Source: an uncultured Collinsella sp. (GTDB lineage: Bacteria > Actinomycetota > Coriobacteriia > Coriobacteriales > Coriobacteriaceae). From it: 34,391 bases of DNA. This document shows, piece by piece, positions 7,620 through 14,591 of the stretch. The DNA lies in contig CABUZI010000004.1 of assembly GCA_902496005.1 (NCBI GenBank), positions 1 to 34,391 on the forward strand, given 5' to 3'. The notes beneath the pieces are model-generated. The model did not search any database. It saw nothing but the letters and a program-made list of their open reading frames with translations, and was not told the DNA's origin. Each line of letters starts with the position of its first letter. Position 1 is the first letter of the stretch. Made by a program: the position numbers and the translations under genes.

Positions 7620-8672
7620 ATGACTGTCGAGAAGAAGGATATCGATTGGGGTAGCCTCGGCTTTGGCTACATGAAGACCGATTACAGCTACGAGGCTCAT
7701 TGGAAGGATGGCGAGTGGGACGAGGGCGGCCTGACCACCGACCACACCCTGCATGTCTCCGAGTGCGGCGGTATCTTCCATTACTGCCAGGAGGTCTTTG
7801 AGGGCCTGAAGGCCTACACCGCCGAGGACGGCAGCATCGTCTGCTTCCGTCCCGATATGAACGCTGAGCGTATGTATAACTCTGCCCAGCGCCTCGAGAT
7901 GCCCCCGTTTCCCAAGGACAAGTTCGTTGAGGCCGTCAAGCAGGTCGTTTCTGCCAACGCCGCCTGGGTTCCGCCCTTCGGTTCCGGCGCGACCCTGTAC
8001 GTGCGTCCGTTTATGATCGGCTCCGGTGACGTGATCGGCGTGGCTCCCGCTCCTGAGTACACGTTCCGCATTCTCGTGACCCCGGTCGGTCCGTACTTTA
8101 AGGGTGGCCTCAAGCCCGTCAAGCTGCGCGTTTCCGAGTATGACCGTGCAGCACCGCATGGCACCGGCAACATCAAGGCCGGCCTGAACTACGCCATGTC
8201 CCTCAAGCCCACGATGGAGGCTCACCGCGAGGGCTATGCCGAGAACCTGTATCTCGATTCCGAGTCCCGCACCTATGTCGAGGAGACCGGCGGCGCCAAC
8301 GTCCTGTTCGTGAAGGAGGACGGCACGCTCGTCGTTCCGCAGTCGCACACCGACTCCATCCTGCCCTCTATCACCCGTCGTTCGCTCGTTCAGGTTGCTC
8401 AGGACCTGGGCATGACCGTTGACCAGCGCCCCGTCGAGTGGGCCGAGGTCAAGGCCGGCACCTTTGTGGAGTGCGGCCTGTGCGGCACCGCTGCCGTCAT
8501 CTCTCCGGTTGGCGAAATCGACAACAAGGTTTACGGCGCCGACGAGACCGTGACCTTCCCGGCTGGATACACCGAGATCGGCCCTGTGATGAAGAAGCTT
8601 CGCGAGACCCTGACTGGTATCCAGTCTGGTGCTGTCGAGGACAAGCACAACTGGGTTTACACCGTCGCGTAA
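7620..8672 (+). CDS. ilvE: Branched-chain amino acid aminotransferase
   Basis: A 350-residue PLP-dependent class IV aminotransferase, which interconverts leucine, isoleucine and valine with their 2-oxo acids using 2-oxoglutarate. Landmarks: FEGLKAY near 60, YVRPFMIGSG near 127, the PLP lysine in GTGNIKAGLNYAMSL (Lys186), the cofactor-binding segment LYLDSESRTYVEETGGANV (210-228) and GTAAVISPVGEI near 289. Length and motifs fit the larger BCAT type. AAGGAG at 7608-7613 lies six bases before the ATG; the frame is open 50 codons further up, but those residues are basic, unrelated and lack a ribosome site. It stands alone, without other ilv or leu genes, and ends before a nested palindrome at 8689. 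Confidence 0.95.
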   Translation: MTVEKKDIDWGSLGFGYMKTDYSYEAHWKDGEWDEGGLTTDHTLHVSECGGIFHYCQEVFEGLKAYTAEDGSIVCFRPDMNAERMYNSAQRLEMPPFPKDKFVEAVKQVVSANAAWVPPFGSGATLYVRPFMIGSGDVIGVAPAPEYTFRILVTPVGPYFKGGLKPVKLRVSEYDRAAPHGTGNIKAGLNYAMSLKPTMEAHREGYAENLYLDSESRTYVEETGGANVLFVKEDGTLVVPQSHTDSILPSITRRSLVQVAQDLGMTVDQRPVEWAEVKAGTFVECGLCGTAAVISPVGEIDNKVYGADETVTFPAGYTEIGPVMKKLRETLTGIQSGAVEDKHNWVYTVA

Positions 8673-8688
8673 TTTGTCTTACCTATCC

Positions 8689-8813
8689 GGGCAGAGAACA
8701 AGTTCCCTCCCGGCGCGTCCTCGGACATGCAAGAAGCCCTCGCTGCGCACTTCGTGCGGCGAGGGCTTCTTGCGTCCTGCGGAGTGCGCCGGGAGGGAAC
8801 TTGTTCTCTGCCC
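8689..8813. repeat. Nested palindrome: 28-bp perfect outer arms and inner hairpin
   Basis: The arms 8689-8716 and 8786-8813 are perfect 28-nt reverse complements. Inside them 8729-8743 pairs perfectly with 8759-8773, and the stem extends inward through 8748/8754 with wobbles. It starts 16 bases after the ilvE stop and may end ilvE transcription, although it lacks a T-tract. The same hairpin-in-hairpin design recurs at 12523, 12653, 12820, 13074, 19039 and 32758. Confidence 0.85.
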
Positions 8814-8919
8814 TGCGGGTTCGGCGATGTCACAACGGGCAATGATTAATCTGAATAAAGATGGTGCGCGGCCTTTTAGGCTGCGCTTTTGCTTTGCTTC
8901 GCGCCATGTGGGGGCGGTG

Positions 8920-9130
8920 GCGACGTGCATTTTTGCGAGTATTCTGCAGTCGAAGGTCCCTGCATACCGACCTCGGGCAAAAAATCGGGAGTTCTCGATG
9001 TTTTCTACGAATGATGGGCGGGGTTATGGGCTGGCAGCGTTTGATTTGCAGGGATATTCGCGGTCTTTGGCACTTATCGTGGCGCCCGAAGCTCTTGGTT
9101 ATGTTGAATACTCCTAAAAATGCACGGCGC
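8920..9130. mobile_element. MITE-like element, 211 bp with 25-bp terminal inverted repeats
   Basis: The sequence at 8920-8944 (core TGCATTTTTGCGAGTATTC) matches the reverse complement of 9106-9130 at 22 of 25 positions. The interior has no convincing gene; short open frames through it lack ribosome sites and family resemblance. No obvious target-site duplication could be fixed. It could be a non-autonomous insertion or a structured RNA. It explains most of the otherwise empty 8814-9156 region. Confidence 0.55.
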
Positions 9131-9156
9131 TTAGAGGGGGACCTTTGCGAAAAAGG

Positions 9157-9195
9157 AAACCGCCCCGTCGAAGTATGCACTCGACGGGGCGGTTT
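9157..9195 (-). terminator. Intrinsic terminator of lemA
   Basis: AAACCGCCCCGTCGA (9157-9171) and TCGACGGGGCGGTTT (9181-9195) form a perfect 15-bp stem with a nine-base loop. It lies 37 bases after the lemA stop on the minus strand. The A/T ends allow use in both directions. Confidence 0.88.
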
Positions 9196-9231
9196 ATACA
9201 TTTGGCCGATTAAGGATGCGCTGTCAAACTA

Positions 9232-9783
9232 CTAGAACTTGACGGTCGGGGCCTGGCGGGCTGCTTCGGCGGCCTCGAAGCCCTGGCGCTCCTTAAACTG
9301 AAAGATGCCGGCAAAGATGACAGCCGGGAACGTCTGAATGGCGTTGTTGTAGCTGAGCACGCAATCGTTGTAGCTCTGGCGTGCGTAGCTAATCTTGTTC
9401 TCGGTATCCTCGAGCGATGCCTGCAGCTGCGTAAAGTTGGTGTTTGCCTTAAGATCGGGGTAGGCTTCGGCTACGGCGAAGAGCTGACGCAGCGCACTGG
9501 TCAGCACGTTGTCGGCTTCCATCTTGGCCTCGGGCGTGGTGGCCTTGACGGCGGTGTTACGCGCGCTGATCACGGCGGAGAGCGTCTCCTGCTCGTGCTT
9601 GGCGTAGCCCTTGACGGTCTCGACCAGGTTGGGGATCAGGTCGTTGCGGCGCTGCAGCTGCGTATCGATGTTCTGCCAGGCGTTATCAATGCGGTTACGC
9701 TTGGTGACCATGTTGTTGTAGATGCCGGCGATGGCGCAGACAATCACAATGACAACAACGATGCCGATGATGACGGTAATCAT
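9232..9783 (-). CDS. lemA: LemA family protein
   Basis: A 183-residue LemA protein: one N-terminal membrane helix (MITVIIGIVVVIVIVCAIAG), then a helical bundle. Family landmarks are YNNMVTKRNRIDNAWQNIDT, RRNDLIPNLVETVKGYAKHE, AYPDLKANTNFTQLQ, and the C-terminal FPAVIFAGIFQFKERQGFEA with the ending APTVKF. LemA proteins are common in bacteria, but their molecular role is not established; they often sit beside TPM-domain or HtpX-type proteins, neither of which is present here. The ATG at 9783 has GGAG at 9789-9792; the longer frame to 9885 adds an unrelated polar leader. It is divergent from the TetR gene, which could regulate it. Confidence 0.92.
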   Translation of the reverse strand: MITVIIGIVVVIVIVCAIAGIYNNMVTKRNRIDNAWQNIDTQLQRRNDLIPNLVETVKGYAKHEQETLSAVISARNTAVKATTPEAKMEADNVLTSALRQLFAVAEAYPDLKANTNFTQLQASLEDTENKISYARQSYNDCVLSYNNAIQTFPAVIFAGIFQFKERQGFEAAEAARQAPTVKF

Positions 9784-9830
9784 GATGTCTCCGTTTCGAA
9801 TGGCCGCGGCGGCATGCGCCAGCTGCCGTT

Positions 9831-9873
9831 GGTATAACGCTACTAGTATACCCGCAACGTTTTGCCGTGCCGA
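9831..9873 (-). promoter_or_regulatory. lemA promoter with dyad overlapping the -10
   Basis: On the minus strand TCGGCA (9868-9873) and TATACT (9845-9850) are 17 bp apart. GGTATA near 9831 and TATACC ending near 9852 form a small dyad over the -10, a possible site for the divergent TetR regulator. The dyad is short and could be chance. Confidence 0.4.
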
Positions 9874-9994
9874 ACTTTCCGGCAAGCGTTATGTTTTCGG
9901 CGGGGTCGGCACCGGGGCAAAGCGCGCGAGGTACAGGTGTAAGATATGCGACAGATTGACGAGTGTTGTTTTTGCCCTGAGGATGGCGATACGG

Positions 9995-10579
9995 ATGGAC
10001 CTTCGCATCAAGAAAACCTATCGTGCCCTGTTCGATGCCTTTACCGAGCTTTTGGAAGAGTATCGGTTTGAGGATTTGACGGTTGCTATGCTTTGCGACC
10101 GGGCCATGATTCGCCGCACGACGTTCTATAAGCACTTTCGCGATAAAAACGATTACTTCGCCTTTTATATCGATGAGCTCATGTCGGGCTTGCCGCAAAA
10201 ACAGCCCGATGAGGCCGGTGCGGTGTCTGCCGAGGACGTGCGCGCGCTTCGGCACGCGATTTTGGACGATGCCATGGATTTGATTCTGGCGCACGAGCGG
10301 CTCATGGATAACATTTTGGCAAGCAGCATGTCGGGCATGTTGACCAACGTTATTTGCGACCGCATTGCCCACTCCATCCGCGAGCGTGTGATGAACGTGC
10401 TTGCCGAGGATGCCCTGGCCCCCGTGTCACTCGAGACGACGTCTGAGTTTGTCGCCGGCGGTATTATTCGACTTTTCACGATATGGTGGGAGTCGGGTCA
10501 CGATCTTGAGCATCGACCTGAGATAGCCGACGTGGTCGATGCGCTGTTTGAGCGGACCATGACACCGGTGCATCACTAG
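9995..10579 (+). CDS. TetR/AcrR family transcriptional regulator
   Basis: A 194-residue one-component regulator. Residues 1-60 hold the TetR DNA-binding domain: KKTYRALFDAFTELLEEYRFEDLTVAMLCDRAMIRRTTFYKHFRDKNDYF, in which the segment beginning RRTTFYKHF is the recognition helix with its hallmark aromatic pair (given here as family landmarks). The rest is a helical ligand/dimerisation domain of the DhaS-like TetR C-terminal kind. The start is uncertain between ATG 9983 and ATG 9995: GAGG at 9979-9982 abuts the first, so I prefer 9995. The gene is divergent from lemA and ends four bases before the tRNA-Ser on the other strand. The ligand and targets are unknown. Confidence 0.9.
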   Translation: MDLRIKKTYRALFDAFTELLEEYRFEDLTVAMLCDRAMIRRTTFYKHFRDKNDYFAFYIDELMSGLPQKQPDEAGAVSAEDVRALRHAILDDAMDLILAHERLMDNILASSMSGMLTNVICDRIAHSIRERVMNVLAEDALAPVSLETTSEFVAGGIIRLFTIWWESGHDLEHRPEIADVVDALFERTMTPVHH

Positions 10580-10582
10580 AAG

Positions 10583-10672
10583 TGGCGGAGAGAGGGGGAT
10601 TCGAACCCCCGGAACGCTCTCGCGCTCAACGGTTTTCAAGACCGCCGCATTCAACCGCTCTGCCATCTCTCC
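10583..10672 (-). tRNA. tRNA-Ser (anticodon UGA)
   Basis: On the minus strand the 90-nt cloverleaf begins GGAGAGATGGCAGAGCGG. The anticodon loop CTTGAAA gives UGA, a long variable arm (GAGCGCGAGAGCGTTC) follows as in class II serine tRNAs, and the T arm is GGGGGTTCGAATCCCCC. The acceptor stem closes as TCTCTCC, then the discriminator G and an encoded CCA. Confidence 0.97.
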
Positions 10673-10723
10673 GTGAGTCGTAATGATAGCATCGTTTTGA
10701 ATTTGCAACAGGGAAGGCGAACG

Positions 10724-12505
10724 ATGACGATCACCGAAATCGACGAGAAGTTCATGCGCGAGGCGCTGGCCGAGGCGCGAGCCGCCGCGGCGGTGGGCGA
10801 GGTGCCCATCGGAGCCGTAGTGGTGCGCGACGGCGAGGTTGTCGCGCGGGCGCATAATCGTCGCGAGCTCGATCAGGATCCTTCGGCTCATGCAGAGTTC
10901 GCGGCCCTGTGCGCTGCCGCTCGGTCGCTCGGTCGCTGGCGCCTTTCCGATTGCACGGTCTACGTGACGCTCGAGCCTTGCTGCATGTGCGCGGGCCTTA
11001 TGGTCAACGCGCGCGTGGGGCGCTGCGTGTATGGCGCGAGCGACGCCAAGGCGGGCGCGTTGGGATCCCTATACGATTTGAATGCCGACTCGCGCCTGAA
11101 TCATCGGTTTAACGTGACGGCTGGGGTCCTGGCGGATGAATGCCGCGAGCTGCTGAGTAGCTATTTTGGCGGTCTGCGCGGAGCGGGCGGCGCTGATTGC
11201 GGTTGTGGGGCCGATCTTGAAGCACACGCCGCTCACGCCGCAGCGCTTGCAGGTGCCGGTGAGGATGCTGGCACGGCGGTTGACTTTGGTCCTGCGTGCC
11301 GCCGACCCCGCCGTGTGCTGTTGGCGATCGACTCCTTTAAGGGCAGCGTGTCGAGTGCCCAGGCGGAGGCGGCGGTTGCCGAGGGCATGCGCCGTGTGTG
11401 GTCCGATGCCCAGGTGGCCGCATTGCCGCTGGCGGATGGCGGCGAGGGGACGCTCGATGCCGTTGCCGCGTGCGGCGGTGAGATTGTGACCTGCGAGGTG
11501 GCAGGTCCCTTGGGCGACCGCGTGTCTGCCCGGATGCTGGTGGACGACGAGCGCGACTCGGCTGTAATTGAGATGGCCGAGGCGGCGGGTATTGGGTATT
11601 CACCCTGCACGGAATCGGCGGCGCTTGCGGCTTCGACCTATGGCGTGGGCGAGCTGATACTCCGTGCGGTTCGCGCCGGGGCAAAGACTATCTATATTGG
11701 TCTGGGCGGCAGTGCCACCAACGACGGTGGCGCCGGCATGCTGCAGGCGCTGGGCGCGCGTGTGGTCGATGATCAGGGATGCGATGTCGCCCCCGGTCTT
11801 GCCGGCCTTAAGCAGGTGGCGAGCGTCGATTTGGCGCCAGCGCTGCAGGCTTTGGATGATGTTCGTATCGTTGTGCTTTCCGATGTCGAGAATCCGCTCG
11901 TGGGGCGTCGAGGCGCACTGGCGGTGTTTGGCGGGCAGAAGGGCCTGCCGGCGGATGATGTCGAGGTGCTGCGCAGATACGACGGCTGGATGGTCGGCTA
12001 CGGTCGCCTGCTCGATGCGGCAATTTTCGAGGCGCGAGCCCAGGGATTGTTGCGCACACCCGAGAACGCACGGACATTTGGCTCGGTGCTTGGCGTGCCC
12101 GGCGCGGGCGCTGCCGGTGGCTTGGGCGCGGCGTTGCTGGCGCTCGGCGCGGAGCTACGCTCGGGTGTGGAGACGGTGCTCGATCTCGTGGGGTTTGACG
12201 AGCGCGTGCGCGATGTCGACCTGGTCATTACAGGCGAGGGCAATATGGATGAGCAATCCGCCGCCGGTAAGGCGCCGGTGGGCGTGGCGCGCCGTGCCAA
12301 GCGGTGTGGCAAACCGGTGATCGCTGTCGTGGGCGGTCGCGCCGTCAACCTGGATGCGGTGTGTGTGCAGGGCATCGACTTGGTGCTTCCGATCTGCCGC
12401 AAGCCCATGGACCTGGAACAGGCACTCGATCCGCAAGAAGCCACAACCAACCTCATCTGCGCCGGCGAAGCAGCCGCCCAATCCTACGACCTCGCCCGCC
12501 TCTAA
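10724..12505 (+). CDS. tadA: Fusion: tRNA adenosine deaminase TadA plus glycerate kinase
   Basis: One 593-residue open frame joins two enzymes. Residues 1 to about 150 are TadA, which converts the wobble adenosine of tRNA-Arg(ACG) to inosine: PSAHAE has the zinc ligand His56 and the catalytic Glu58, and PCCMC the ligands Cys86 and Cys89. An Ala/Gly-rich linker of roughly 45 residues follows. Residues from about 196 are a type II (GlxK/GarK) glycerate kinase: LLAIDSFKGSVSSAQAEAAV, PLADGGEGTLDA, GLGGSATNDGGAG, FGGQKGL, VPGAGAAGGLG and TGEGNMDEQSAAGKAP. This part phosphorylates D-glycerate. Both halves keep their motifs. GGGAAGG at 10711-10717 precedes the ATG at 10724. The two functions are unrelated in pathway terms, so the fusion is odd. 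It lies between tRNA-Ser and ffs. Confidence 0.93.
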   Translation: MTITEIDEKFMREALAEARAAAAVGEVPIGAVVVRDGEVVARAHNRRELDQDPSAHAEFAALCAAARSLGRWRLSDCTVYVTLEPCCMCAGLMVNARVGRCVYGASDAKAGALGSLYDLNADSRLNHRFNVTAGVLADECRELLSSYFGGLRGAGGADCGCGADLEAHAAHAAALAGAGEDAGTAVDFGPACRRPRRVLLAIDSFKGSVSSAQAEAAVAEGMRRVWSDAQVAALPLADGGEGTLDAVAACGGEIVTCEVAGPLGDRVSARMLVDDERDSAVIEMAEAAGIGYSPCTESAALAASTYGVGELILRAVRAGAKTIYIGLGGSATNDGGAGMLQALGARVVDDQGCDVAPGLAGLKQVASVDLAPALQALDDVRIVVLSDVENPLVGRRGALAVFGGQKGLPADDVEVLRRYDGWMVGYGRLLDAAIFEARAQGLLRTPENARTFGSVLGVPGAGAAGGLGAALLALGAELRSGVETVLDLVGFDERVRDVDLVITGEGNMDEQSAAGKAPVGVARRAKRCGKPVIAVVGGRAVNLDAVCVQGIDLVLPICRKPMDLEQALDPQEATTNLICAGEAAAQSYDLARL

Positions 12506-12522
12506 AACCCAACTCCCTATAA

Positions 12523-12587
12523 GTTGCGGTGGAATAGTTCCTGTTTGGCGGCTCAGGCGGCAAAAACGGGAACTATTCCACCGCAAC
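12523..12587. repeat. Palindrome with GTTGCGGTGGAATA arms
   Basis: GTTGCGGTGGAATAGTTCC (12523-12541) and 12569-12587 are perfect 19-nt reverse complements, and the stem continues inward by about five more pairs. It begins 17 bases after the fusion gene stop. The outer 14 bases of the arm recur, with one change, in the palindrome at 32758-32822. Confidence 0.8.
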
Positions 12588-12652
12588 ATCGAGAATGGCT
12601 ATCCGAGGCTGGCCGCCTTGGGCCTTGGGTCGGACCGTCCGCCATGAAATGC

Positions 12653-12789
12653 GGCCATCTACTACGTTTAGCCGAGCACCCTCGACCATCCCGGATTTTG
12701 TGAAATTAAAACCGCAGGTAGAAAGCTTGCCGATTTTCGAAAAAGCCGGCTATGGTTGACCCCTGCGGCCTAAACGTAGTAGATAGGCC
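12653..12789. repeat. Nested palindrome with ATCTACTACGTTTAG arms
   Basis: ATCTACTACGTTTAG (12657-12671) pairs perfectly with 12770-12784, flanked by GGCC on both sides with a one-base bulge. Inside, CCGCAGG (12712-12718) pairs with CCTGCGG (12762-12768), and GCCG/CGGC around 12729-12750 gives a third level. No coding sequence is visible. Confidence 0.75.
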
Positions 12790-12819
12790 CCTTTTGTGGC
12801 ATGGCAGCAGACCAGTCTT

Positions 12820-12887
12820 TTTGGGACGGGGCTTATTTGACCACCTGTCGATCTGATTGCCCAAGTAGTCAAAAGCCCCGTCCCAAA
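12820..12887. repeat. Nested palindrome with TTTGGGACGGGGCTT arms
   Basis: TTTGGGACGGGGCTT (12820-12834) and AAGCCCCGTCCCAAA (12873-12887) pair perfectly; TTTGAC/GTCAAA continues the stem inward after a bulge. It ends ten bases before the ffs -35. Confidence 0.75.
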
Positions 12888-12896
12888 TTAGCTACC

Positions 12897-12925
12897 TTGC
12901 CCCATCGGGCTGGAGCGGGTAAGAT
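12897..12925 (+). promoter_or_regulatory. ffs: Promoter of ffs
   Basis: TTGCCC (12897-12902) and TAAGAT (12920-12925) are separated by 17 bp. The predicted transcription start lies close to the SRP RNA 5' end. Confidence 0.65.
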
Positions 12926-12932
12926 ATACCGA

Positions 12933-13050
12933 GCGCCTAGCGCGTTCGATGGGTTCGGATGACGACATGTTCCGAATCTGGTCAGGTCCGGAAGGAAGCA
13001 GCCATAAGGAGCCTCTGTCGGGCATCCGAATCCATCGAGCGCACGGGCGC
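12933..13050 (+). ncRNA. ffs: Signal recognition particle RNA, small bacterial type (4.5S-like)
   Basis: The conserved domain IV core is present: GGTCAGGTCCGGAAGGAAGC followed by AGCC, at about 12980-13003, with its asymmetric loop and GGAA tetraloop. Flanking arms (GTTCGATGGGTTCGGATG against CATCCGAATCCATCGAGC) form the long rod, and GCGCC at the 5' end pairs with GGCGC at the 3' end. A T-run at 13051-13055 ends the transcript. The RNA pairs with Ffh to target membrane proteins. Exact ends are estimated from pairing. Confidence 0.93.
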
Positions 13051-13071
13051 TTTTTGGTGCCGCGACACGGC

Positions 13072-13160
13072 CCGGCCGGCGGCGAGGTATTTGGTGTCTC
13101 GCTGGTCCTCGGCTTCGCCTGCGGGATCGCTCGACTACTAAACACCTCGCCGCCGGCCGG
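13072..13160. repeat. Nested GC-rich palindrome downstream of ffs
   Basis: GGCCGGCGGCGAGGT (13074-13088) pairs perfectly with ACCTCGCCGCCGGCC (13144-13158) and two more pairs extend it outward. The interior holds a GC-rich foldable stretch around 13103-13126. It is another member of the hairpin-in-hairpin class. The region 13161-13305 that follows shows no gene or clear signal. Confidence 0.75.
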
Positions 13161-13305
13161 CCCCCGTCGTCCAAAAATCACCCGTAAGGGCGCGTTTATC
13201 TAATTTAATCTATCCCTTGCGGAATGCGGCTTGCTGGCGTTGTCTGGGCATTGATGGCTACGTGGTTCAAGAGGCGGCGGTGCTGTTGCTTGAATTTTTG
13301 CAGTT

Positions 13306-13345
13306 AAAGAGGCCCGTTTCCTTAGGTGGGGAAACGGGCCTCTTT
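13306..13345. terminator. Strong intrinsic terminator, 3' of the coiled-coil surface gene
   Basis: AAAGAGGCCCGTTTCC (13306-13321) pairs with GGAAACGGGCCTCTTT (13330-13345) as a perfect 16-bp stem. T-richness is best on the plus strand, but the element lies 46 bases after the stop of the minus-strand gene at 13391 and can serve it as well. Confidence 0.85.
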
Positions 13346-13390
13346 TTGTCTCTGGGCTTGTGAATTGGTGAAGGCAGAATGCTCTGTCGG

Positions 13391-14380
13391 CTATTTTGAG
13401 TTCTTGATGCGGCGTGTGGCTGTGGCGGTTATTCCGAGTCCCATGGCGGCGATTCCTGCGAGTGCTATTGCGCTCGGCGCTGCATCGCCCGTGTTCGCGA
13501 GCTTGCCGGCGGTCGTATCTGCTTGCTTGCCGCTGCTCGAGTTCGCCTGCTTGGTGGAGCTTGGTAGGGTGTCTTTGCCGGTCGAGGGTGAGCTGGCGGG
13601 CTGTGTCGTCTCGGCCGGTTGCGTCGAGCCGGAGGGAGGCGTTGTCTCGGTCGGTTGCGTTACCTCGGGCGAGGTGGCCTTGTCTGCCGCGGCTTTTGCC
13701 TCTTCGTATGCCTTGCAGGCGTCGTCATAGGCCGCTTGCGCCTTATTCAAATCGCTGAGGAGCGCATTTCGCTTGGCTGTGCATGCGTCGATGTTGGCCT
13801 TTGCTTTCTCCGCTCCATCTTCGAAAATCTTAACCTGCTCTTCCTGACTTTCGAGCGTACGTCGGTGGTGGTCAAGCTTATATCCACAAGATTCTCTTTC
13901 CGAATCCGCCATTTTGACCTCCATACGCAACTGCAAAACAGTTTCGTAATCCCTGTCGGCGAGCGCCTTTTCTACTTTTGCTTTAAGCTCGCTTACCCGG
14001 TTGCTGGCCTTGTCGTAATCGGCTTGGGCTGCAGCGACGTTCGCTCGCATGGCGGGAAGGGGTTCACTAGATTTGGCGGCTTCCGCCATCATCTTGTCGT
14101 AGAGCTCTTGAGAAGCGGCAATGTCATCATCGATTTCCGCAAGTTTCTCGGGACTTGCGGCGTCTTTTGCGGCCTCGAGGTTTTTGAGCGCTTCCTGCAT
14201 GGCTGCATACGCTTTTTCTTTTGCGGCGGCCGCATCTTCCGTCTGCAAGGCAACTGCAGCGGTGGGGGAGCTGGTTTCTGCCGCTATCGCCGTTGCGGGG
14301 GCGATTCCCGCGACAAGTGCCGCGGAAAGGGCGATGCCCGCAGTTGCTCGTCTTGCTCTTCTTGCGAGAATGTCGTTCAT
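13391..14380 (-). CDS. Secreted coiled-coil surface protein with LANTG sorting signal
   Basis: A 329-residue exported protein of unknown function. Residues 1-34 are a signal peptide (basic start, hydrophobic GIALSAALVAGIAPATAIAA). Residues about 50-245 are strongly helical and heptad-like, rich in Ala, Glu and Lys, as in long surface coiled coils. A Thr/Pro/Ser-rich spacer follows (about 246-292), then LANTG at 294-298, a hydrophobic segment and the basic tail RRIKNSK. LAxTG-type signals are used by class E sortases of actinobacteria, which suggests covalent wall attachment. The ATG at 14380 has AGGTG at 14386-14390. Two cysteines (SCGYKL, DACTAK) lie in the helical part. It is divergent from the second ABC exporter. 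The same signal is found on the large surface protein at 19798. Confidence 0.85.
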   Translation of the reverse strand: MNDILARRARRATAGIALSAALVAGIAPATAIAAETSSPTAAVALQTEDAAAAKEKAYAAMQEALKNLEAAKDAASPEKLAEIDDDIAASQELYDKMMAEAAKSSEPLPAMRANVAAAQADYDKASNRVSELKAKVEKALADRDYETVLQLRMEVKMADSERESCGYKLDHHRRTLESQEEQVKIFEDGAEKAKANIDACTAKRNALLSDLNKAQAAYDDACKAYEEAKAAADKATSPEVTQPTETTPPSGSTQPAETTQPASSPSTGKDTLPSSTKQANSSSGKQADTTAGKLANTGDAAPSAIALAGIAAMGLGITATATRRIKNSK

Positions 14381-14411
14381 CTCGGCACCTCATTTCAAGG
14401 GTCGGCGACTA

Positions 14412-14442
14412 ACTTGGTAGCACTAATGCAAGTATACCAAGT
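14412..14442 (-). promoter_or_regulatory. Dyad over the -10 of the coiled-coil surface gene
   Basis: ACTTGGTA (14412-14419) and TACCAAGT (14435-14442) form a perfect 8-bp inverted repeat with a 15-bp spacer. TATACT, the likely -10 read on the minus strand, lies inside the dyad next to its right arm. It may be an operator. Confidence 0.4.
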
Positions 14443-14517
14443 GGTCGACCCGACACTGGCTGGGTGCGCGCCTCTCCGCTTCTTTGGAAACCGAATCCCA
14501 TTAGAAATGACGAGTTG

Positions 14518-14547
14518 TTTACGCTTCTTTTGGGCTCACCGTACTAT
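14518..14547 (+). promoter_or_regulatory. Promoter of the second ABC exporter operon
   Basis: TTTACG (14518-14523) and TACTAT (14542-14547) are 18 bp apart, 45 bases before the ATG at 14592. Confidence 0.55.
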
Positions 14548-14591
14548 CATGATTCGGATTGAGTGTGAATGATGATAGGGAGCGCCTATAC

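Noticed and set aside
8861..9235. 124-residue frame in the ilvE-lemA gap
   Set aside because: It has no ribosome site, crosses the inverted-repeat element and the lemA terminator, and resembles no family.
12906..13203. Short open frames over ffs
   Set aside because: They overlap the SRP RNA and the flanking palindrome and have no coding signals.
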